Shown: positions 56,901 through 64,000 of the stretch, one piece after another
How positions within the stretch are numbered: the stretch's first letter is position 1
Layout of the letters: each line of letters opens with the position of its first letter
Source of the DNA: Embiotoca jacksoni
Lineage: Eukaryota > Chordata > Actinopteri > Embiotocidae
DNA length: 64,000 bases
NCBI GenBank assembly: GCA_022577435.1
Contig: JAKOON010000014.1
Coordinates: 4,366,347 to 4,430,346 of the forward strand
Direction of reading: 5' to 3'
Translations under genes and position numbers: made by a program
Notes under the pieces: generated by a model
The model's database searches: none
What the model was told of the DNA's origin: nothing
What the model saw: the letters and a program-made list of their open reading frames with translations, nothing else

Positions 56901-59900
56901 ATTATAATGGAGCTCAACTCTGAGTTCAGCAGTAGTCCGGAGTCGGTTGGAGCAAGTCCTTGAGGGCAAATCTACGACAACTCACAAGTCTGAAAAAAAA
57001 AAATCTCAACGTGAACGTTTTTGAGGGCTCTGACAGTCCCAGGTGTCGAGTCTACGTATATATACATATATTCTTTTTTGTCTTCTTAAGTTTGTCTGGA
57101 AGTTCCAGTGTGTACTCTGCTTTGAGTGCTGCCAAAACGCAGTTGACCTGCACTCAATGCTGCGCCTGAGCACGTCCTTTGTAGACACAGATGGAGAGCT
57201 GCTGCTCTGCTCGTGTGCTACTTTCACTCAGCTGTGCAGACGCTGTGCAAAGGCAAGAGTAAAAAGATCCAAGCTGCAGTGAGCTAACTGCGCGGCCATG
57301 TGCAGACTGAATGCCACATTCGTGGGATTTCTTTCTTTAAATTGTTTTATCTGATTAATAGCACGATTGTACTTGCTTACACAGACCTCCATCGGCCTGT
57401 TTCCGATACCTTTTCTACGATTTATTGATGTATACCTAAGTGAACCCGTTTGGTGCATTGCAAGAGGGATACTTTCTATCTGAAAGTGTCCTCCGCAACA
57501 ATAATGGAGTAAACACCAGTACCAAAGGTTTCAGGCCCATTTTACCCCCCAAAAATGTTGTTTGTTTGTTCCCTCTCAGCCTAAACTTTTAGAAACGGTC
57601 TTGTGGAGGCTTTCTGTCATCATTAAAAAGTTCAAAGTCACGAATTTAATGGAAGTCAGTCCAATATTTAAGTTAAGTGCACATTCGATGCAACTGAGTG
57701 TCGCCCAAACTCGGCTTCTCAAACGTTTCGTCAGCTCACAGTTTTTTTTTCAGAAATTCCCCAAATACACAAAATAGAAGTCGTCGTATATTTTAACAAA
57801 AAGAGATGACTCCATCCAAGAGCCTAACCCTTACAGGACCCCGTTCCCTTCCTGTCACCACGGTTTAGTGTGAGTACGACTGCTCCGTAACGTTCACAGC
57901 ATTAACCTGATTATGATTACCGAGCATTTCACCTAAAATTGCACATCCAGCAGAAAGCCCATTGTAACTCATTAAAAATGTATGTGGAGAATCTTTACCT
58001 GCGAAATGCAATACAGTGGGCTCAGCTTTTGTTGCACAGAGCAGCGTTTTGTGAGGATAACAGCGGCTTCTGTCGAGCTGTGATACAGCAAAAATCCCCA
58101 CTAAGCCAAATTAATGACAGCAAGTGTAACTTTTTTTTAAGAAAAGAAAAACCCAGGTTGGACAAAGTTGACTGACAGTCCGAAACGTGACTGGAGTTTG
58201 TGTGTTTGGAGTCGGCTGGCGGTGAATGACATTTTCATTGATTGTCTATGATTTCAGATCGCGCTCAGTGATTTTAGTGAGGTGCAGTTCCTCTGGTAAA
58301 GAAAGATGTGCTTCCTGTGCAAAGACTGAGACTAGAAATAAGAGGAAAGGGAGAACAGAGCACGCTGCCATGAAACGTGAGAAAGGGAAGATAAATGCAT
58401 ACCGCTGATAATACAGTAAGATTCGTAAATCAATAAATCCTGCAAATATAAAAGTCTTTTAAGGCTGCGACTATTCTACGTTGTTCTTTGCAAGGACTGA
58501 ATGCAATTTCTGAATGTAATACTGCTGCATTAACTAAGCAAACTGTATTACTCAAACCCTCATTGATCTACAAAAAGGAGAGAAAAAAATAATACGCCAG
58601 ATAACACGTTCTTGGCACCTTTTCTTCACCTTCCCTTGCTCCCCACCTCCAGGTGAGCTGTGGCCACTCGTGACAATTTGCAAGTCGAGACTTTGTTTTC
58701 CGGCGAGGTGACTTTCAAAATGACTAATTCACAGGGAAATTAACTTGAAGCGCTGAGAAGAAAACCAAACGGCTGAACTTGACCGACTACTTGAGTTTTA
58801 GAGCTGTGTCAGCAGCTTTGACAAAGTTTGGAAATTAAAGCTGTGTTCAGTGACAGAAAAAGTGGACGTTTTTATATATTTACCCAGCATCTTGTTTTGG
58901 TCAAATAGGATATTTTTCAAACGTAATCTATTGGACACGCTATGTAAAGTAACACAAACTAACAAAGCATCATGCTACGACTAATTATAGAAAGATGTTA
59001 AACAGTTCCAAGAAACATCTCAAACTGGTGCTTTCGGTCAGAAAAAAGAAGCAGTCAGTTCTGCCATGATGACATTTTCAGAGTTGAAAATCCCTGTTTC
59101 AAAGTTCTGTACAGTTTTCTTGCAGTTGTAGTGCTCTTTTACAAGCTGACAACTTTTACAAGTTGTTCAAAAAACATTGTGGTTTAAATTAAAAATAAGT
59201 ACATAAACTAACGTATGTACATAACTTAGAATAATCAAGTAACTTTCCTGCTCTTTCTACCACATCAGCTGACCTTGCTCCCATCGGAATTACTACGGCC
59301 ACTAGACGTTGCAATAAATGCAACCTTTTGCCCGACTAGTAGCTGCAGTTTGCCCAGCCTGAACATTAAATCAGTGAAATAAATGGGCGATAACAGCCTC
59401 CCCCAGAAGGCTTTTTTTATTTTTTTTATTTGAGACAGGTGTGTGCTGATAATGCCTATTCAATAATCTGATAACCGTCAAATCGGTTGACTCTGCAATC
59501 TCTGTGCACCTCTGCATTCACAAAATAATCCGTTCCACATGAGTTGGAGGAGTGTTTTACTGCCAGACTTGGATCTTCCTTTGTTTATAAAAAATAATGT
59601 GTTTAGAATCATGAAATATATGGAGCAGGGAATATGAGGTAATGATTTCTATCCCAAAGGGAAATATGGATTTTTCACTTTTGAAATAAACGGTCTTTTT
59701 GGACTCAAACGAGATTGAACAGTAAAACTAAAAGCCCCGCAAGAGATGTTTATGATGTTTAGTCAATTTCCACGCACGCATTTGCATGTGATTATGATTC
59801 TTCAGCCCTACTGCTTTGTTTGTTTGTTTTTTCTCGTGCTGCCACACTATAATCTGGTAACATCTCATCTTTTAGATATGTTGCATCGAGGCGTTGAGTG

Positions 59901-60460
59901 GAAAAATGAAGCAAACATGCTCTTTCTGATGAATTCGGGTTCATTGTTTTACACCAACAGTGCCTGAACTGCTTGGTCTGATCTAATGCAGAAATAAGAA
60001 TCAGAGTCACAGCTGGAGGAGGAAGACAGAAAGAGTAAACAAGAGCGAGTGCAATTTGATTCCAGTTGGAGTTGGGAACAAATAGCCATATTTATTCGTG
60101 ATGACATCTGTGACACAATTCACAGTCAAGTAAGGTTTGCCTGAATTTAGACGGGCTCTAAAATCCCGTCACCGCGCCAGTCTGGGCCCGTAATTGGCTG
60201 TTTTCACATGGGCGGTGAATGATCCAGACACTCCGGCTGAGAGGGGCAGGTTGTTTTTTTTTTTTTCTGCCTTAGGTGTGACTCACAAAACAACATCATA
60301 AAAAACCCAAAACAAAACTCATTATGTATCACTATGGGAATGACACTCAGAGACATACCTGGAGGGACACGGAGATGGAGACGACAGCTAAAGCTGATAG
60401 ATGCATGAGAGATGGACAAAAACAAAACAGAGGACGGCATTGTAATGTCCAACATCCTCC
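56901..60460. other. Non-coding, with possible conserved patches
   Basis: No gene seen. Patches at 58590-58760 and 60100-60240 have mixed composition (GAATGATCCAGACACTCCGG) and no repeats. TATATATACATATA lies at about 57057-57070. The several 60- to 80-codon frames here are not recognised. T-run at 60254-60265. Confidence 0.4.
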
Positions 60461-60488
60461 ACACACACACGCACGCACACACACACAC

Positions 60489-60541
<53 letters not shown>

Positions 60542-60545
60542 TACA
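60461..60545. repeat. (CA)n microsatellite with CGCA interruptions
   Basis: About 38 CA units including CGCA interruptions, followed by CATACATACACA. The 114- and 127-codon frames across it are artefacts. Confidence 0.95.
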
Positions 60546-61959
60546 TACACATACACAATAACAAACAGACTGAGGGTGTTCTCTCATCCATACACAGATG
60601 TGGGTTTTAAAATAGACAGATTGGTTTATTTATTATTCAAATGTTTCTCAGGGGCAAAAATAATTTAATTAGATGAATTAAACATAAAAAATAAAATTTA
60701 AAAAAAAAGGCGGATTCCAAGAAGCACACTGTTTTTAGCCTCAGATTGAACAACACTGACCGGGGCAGGCGGTTGGCGGAAATAATGGAAGACTTCAGAC
60801 CTGTATTTTCTATCCGTTGCTATATCTGAGAGATTTTTCATCACAGTGTGGCACTTTGCTGGTTGAATAAATAAGACACAGTGAAACAAAACTGGAAGTG
60901 AAAAACACACTTTCTTGTTTTCTTTGATAGCCCCGAGTGTAAACAAGATTTACTGTCTACAGACACGCTGGCGGCTGCATGAGGGTGTGATTCTCTTTGC
61001 TTACAAAACCAAACTGGCACATAAGCAACTGGATGCATTGCAATGTTGAAAATAAGTTGTCAGAAAAAGTTTATAGTTAGTTAGTTGCAGTTTGATGCCA
61101 CATTCGTGTCATAAGATGCTGACGCCGTCTCCAATTTAGCAAAAGAATCACTAGAGTGCCCACGAGCTGGTGCCCAAATGCAAAACCACCACAGATGGCA
61201 GTTTACTGTGAATAAAATGACTCTTGTGTGTTCAAAATGTCTGTATAACATTTATCCATTTAGTTGTTGATCTGCTGTTTCTACTGGATCCCATTCTGTT
61301 TTAAATTCTTTTCTCTGAACATCTAAACTCCTGCTGCCAATTGTTAAAGTCAAAGATGTCACCCGACTTAAGAAACCTCACTCTATTTATTTGATTTACC
61401 ATTCACCAATGCTGTGGCTCCCCCTTTTATTTTTTTATTTTTTTGGGGGGGGTGTAAGTGCTTCCTTCCCCACAGATGTATCCTTGAGTAGGTGATGTTT
61501 ATTAGTTTTAAGATAAGAACAGTGTAGCGCCCTTTCAAAATAGCCTGTTTGGCAGAATGATTGCTTGTAGTGTTGCTGTGTAGCTTTTCTCAGGGTTTTC
61601 CCTCGGTTTCTGAAGGGCTTATAGGTGCTGTGGTTGCGGGCATACTCTCCCTAGTCTGGTTCTTTTTCCAGCATTCTCATTGGTTCTTCCTGGAATATTC
61701 ACATTTTGTCACATTTCATGACAAAATATTGTTTTAACAGCAGCAACAGAAATGTTTACAACAGAACAGTTTTAAATGTTACGTACTAATCTAAACTCAG
61801 CAGCCAGACATTTCTCTGTCCTTTTTTGATGTCCTAACTTCATACTCTGCTCCGATGTCCAGCCGCCGTCCTTACCGTCACACAAACGCGCTCACTCGCA
61901 GTGTCACTGTTTTCTTTTCTTTTTTTAAAAAAAGCTTATTAATATTAAACATGTTGCAA
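60546..61959. other. Non-coding, no gene seen
   Basis: AT-rich unique sequence with a G8 run at about 61445-61452 following TTTTATTTTTTT. No repeat assigned. Confidence 0.5.
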
Positions 61960-62110
61960 GTCCAAAATGGACTAAATTAACTAGTCCACAACCTCCGGCC
62001 CCCAGCAATACACTCACCAAGTTTGAAGCAGACGAGACGAATGGTTGTCGAGATATGCGAGAGACAAACAGGCAAACAAACAAACAGACAGCGACGGTTC
62101 TGATTGATAT
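61960..62110. repeat. Probable retroposon tail
   Basis: CACCAAGTTTGAAGCAGACG, then AATGGTTGTCGAGATATGCG and GAGACAAACAGGCAAACAAA, ending in ACAGACAG. The order 'CCAAGTTTGA, ACGGTT-GAGATATG, then (ACAGACAG)n' is a pattern I know from dispersed repeats in fish and other animals. It probably marks the 3' end of a SINE or LINE, but I cannot name it. Confidence 0.45.
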
Positions 62111-63587
62111 CGCCAGCAGTTTCTGCTCTGACAAAACCAGCTGTCAAACTCTTGAAATGTTTTTTCTTTTCTTTTACTTTCCCGCAAATTCTCTGTGCTT
62201 TTGAGGATTTATTGTGAGATTTGTTGTGTTGCACATGCCAGACCCTTTTTCAGACAGCTTACAGTGGAGCATGTAAACGGAACACAATCAATTGGACTAA
62301 TTAACTGTAATAAAAAAAAAAAAAAGAGAGCAATGGCCAGTCACAGACGCTGTGAGGCTGGTAATGAGAAAGCTAAATCACTTTTTTTTTTTTAAAGCGG
62401 CTGCAGTTACCCAGACTAAATGTACAATGAGTGGTGAAGTTCACACCTTCCAGAAGGTATATATACATTTACTGCTGGAGGGAGCAAGTCTGATTCACTT
62501 TAATGCAGCTCTCCAAAAGGGTTTTACAATACTTCAAAGAGTCACACAACTTTGTGAAAGTGAGAAGAATCTACCTGAAAACCGGCTGTATATTTTCAGT
62601 CTCTTTTGACGCACATAAAAAAAGCAAATAAAAAAAAACAGACCACTTCAACCATTGACATTTAACAAAACAAAACAAAAAAGTATTTATTTTCAGCTCT
62701 ACTTAGCTGCAGTGTGCTTGAAGTCCATCTATCTCCTCCACAGCCTCCTTTAAACTCTTGTTTAAAAAATCTGTCTGTGTACAAGATCGTCTGCCTCGCC
62801 TCCCCTGCGTATTTGCCTCCACTACATCTTCATTATTAGATGGAGCCTCACTGTGTTCAACCTCTCCTTACCAGGAGCCTATTAGGGATTTCCCCTTTTA
62901 TTTATTGATTAATACATCATCAAGTGTAGCTCCAGCCGCAGCCCAGGGACAACAGCAAGGTTCCCCTGGTTTCTGCAGACTTCATCCCACCTGCCCACTT
63001 TAGATTCAGGACTTGCCTCGCCTGTTAGACAATGATTGCTATTATTCTTTTTTTTTTTTTTTTCTTCCCTCCAGGCAGCGCTGCTGACAGAGAGCGGCTG
63101 CATTTTCCTCATGGTTTATGTGGGAGTGAAAGGGAAAAAGAAAAAAGAAAAAAAAAACACCAAAAATTCAGAATGAGACCTCTGGAAATTACCAGGCTAT
63201 ACATTTTGGGGCGCGGATGTATTCGCGGTTTAAACTGTTTCATGGGCATATAAAAGGATTTTTAACCTCTTTTAATAATAAATCACCTTGCTCTTTCTTA
63301 TCAAAGGCAGAGCACTGTGAAACGGCTGGATGTAACATCAAAGCATGAAGTATTCCCCTAACCTACAAAATCGGTCTCACCACAAACAAGCAGGCAGCGA
63401 GAATGGGATCAGTGTGGCTGTGGAAGAGAGCGAGAGAGAGGAGGAAGAAGAGGAGAGGGGCGAGGAGGGGAGAAAAGAAAGTGGAGCTTTGTAGGAGAAG
63501 CTTTGTGAGGCTTTTTCCTCCCTCGCTGTCAGGCCACAGAACATTAAAGTGGAGGAGAGGAATTTGCATTCTCTAAATCGCTGCCTC

Positions 63588-63594
<7 letters not shown>
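62111..63594. other. Non-coding, no gene seen
   Basis: Unique sequence with A-runs (62310-62324, 62631-62639) and T-runs (62383-62393, 63048-63063). From 63420 to 63490 the plus strand is purine-rich. No recognised repeats or exons. Confidence 0.5.
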
Positions 63595-63631
<37 letters not shown>

Positions 63632-63636
63632 TCTAT
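63595..63636. repeat. (CT)n microsatellite, interrupted
   Basis: About 20 CT units interrupted by TG and TA. Confidence 0.9.
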
Positions 63637-63774
63637 CCTGAACTCGCAGCACGTGCACTCACACATGCATGCTCTCTGGCTCTTACATAGTTCAATTTAC
63701 CGAAGCTGTGCAGCTGTGATGTTACCATCCAAAACATGTTGCCAAAGCAAACAGAGCGACAGACTCTCATAAAG

Positions 63775-64000
63775 AGTGTTGTGCCCAAGTTAAAGGCACC
63801 AAAAGCAATGCTAGAAATACTTTTTTTTTTTTTTTTAAGCTTAGAAGAAGCAGTCAATGTAAAAAAAAAAAAAAAAACTCAATCAAATCAATATTTGCTG
63901 CGACCACCTCTTTGCCTTTACAACCGCAGCAATTCTCCTCGGCACGCTTGTCACAGTCCTCGGCTGGATTTAGGCTGCCTCAGCGTCTCTTAATGTTATG
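63775..64000 (-). mobile_element. Tc1-like DNA transposon, lineage C, runs off the right edge
   Basis: Left part GTTGTGCCCAAGTTAAAGGC resembles the end of a teleost Tc1 lineage (GTGCAAAAGTCTTAGGC). After a T16 and an A-run, 63880-63910 reads AATCAAATCAATATTTGCTG then CGACCACCTCTTTGCC, matching the conserved AATCAATATTTGGTGTGACC of that lineage, and continues AACCGCAGCAATTCTCCTCG. Soon after, GGATTTAGGCTGCCTCAGCG follows with a shorter gap than the family's, so part seems deleted. The transposase would read on the minus strand from beyond the window. It is a third lineage, distinct from A and B. Confidence 0.7.

Noticed and set aside
60204..60668. Frames of 114 and 127 codons
   Set aside because: Both are CA-array translations.

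Overview
The window looks like nuclear DNA of a bony fish, probably a percomorph teleost. The grounds are a dense mix of long CA/TG, CT and AT microsatellites, homopolymer tracts, and many short decayed transposable elements of kinds familiar from teleost genomes: three Tc1 lineages, a mariner, a Penelope-like GIY-YIG relic, hAT-like and TTAA-flanked MITEs, and fish SINE-like repeats. There is no prokaryotic gene organisation, no operon, no CRISPR array, and no rRNA or tRNA that I could support. Family names rest on remembered family sequences and on comparisons inside the window; no database was searched.

I found no convincing host protein-coding exon in the 64 kb. The longest open frames are produced by microsatellites (HTHTHT, CVCVCV), by a purine-only tract, or are unrecognised stretches of 60 to 160 codons with no start context, splice context or family resemblance. 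The window is best read as a large intron or an intergenic desert. All recognisable protein coding is broken transposase or endonuclease sequence: Tc1 lineage A (1436-2004, plus orientation, internally deleted), Tc1 lineage B (9721-9917 and 31067-31350, both minus orientation), Tc1 lineage C (63775 to the right edge), a mariner transposase relic (28245-28742, plus) and a Penelope-type GIY-YIG relic (11600-12235, minus).

Layout. 1-10 kb: Tc1-A, a 226-bp MITE at 5691, a G-rich and CA-rich block at 6.7-7.0 kb, and (CT)n and (AT)n arrays. 10-22 kb: Penelope relic, purine tract, quiet AT-rich DNA and small hairpins. 22-32 kb: hAT-like MITEs (22230, 25481), a C28-A13 junction, the mariner relic, a CpG-rich and homeodomain-motif-rich stretch near 29 kb, and the Tc1-B 3' part. 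32-48 kb: two copies of one SINE-like repeat (32970, 46043), TTAA-flanked MITE (35513), a roughly 500-bp polypurine tract (39430), a MITE end (41778), a repeat related to fish retroelement tails (43450), a retroposon 3' end (44590) and a 548-bp MITE (47793). 48-64 kb: CpG-richer DNA, microsatellites, candidate conserved non-coding blocks (notably 56440-56900), and Tc1-C running off the edge.

Nothing here acts as a gene system. The features worth following are the transposon relics and several unusually unbiased, motif-rich single-copy blocks that may be conserved regulatory elements of a neighbouring developmental gene. I did not find a previously undescribed system and do not claim one.
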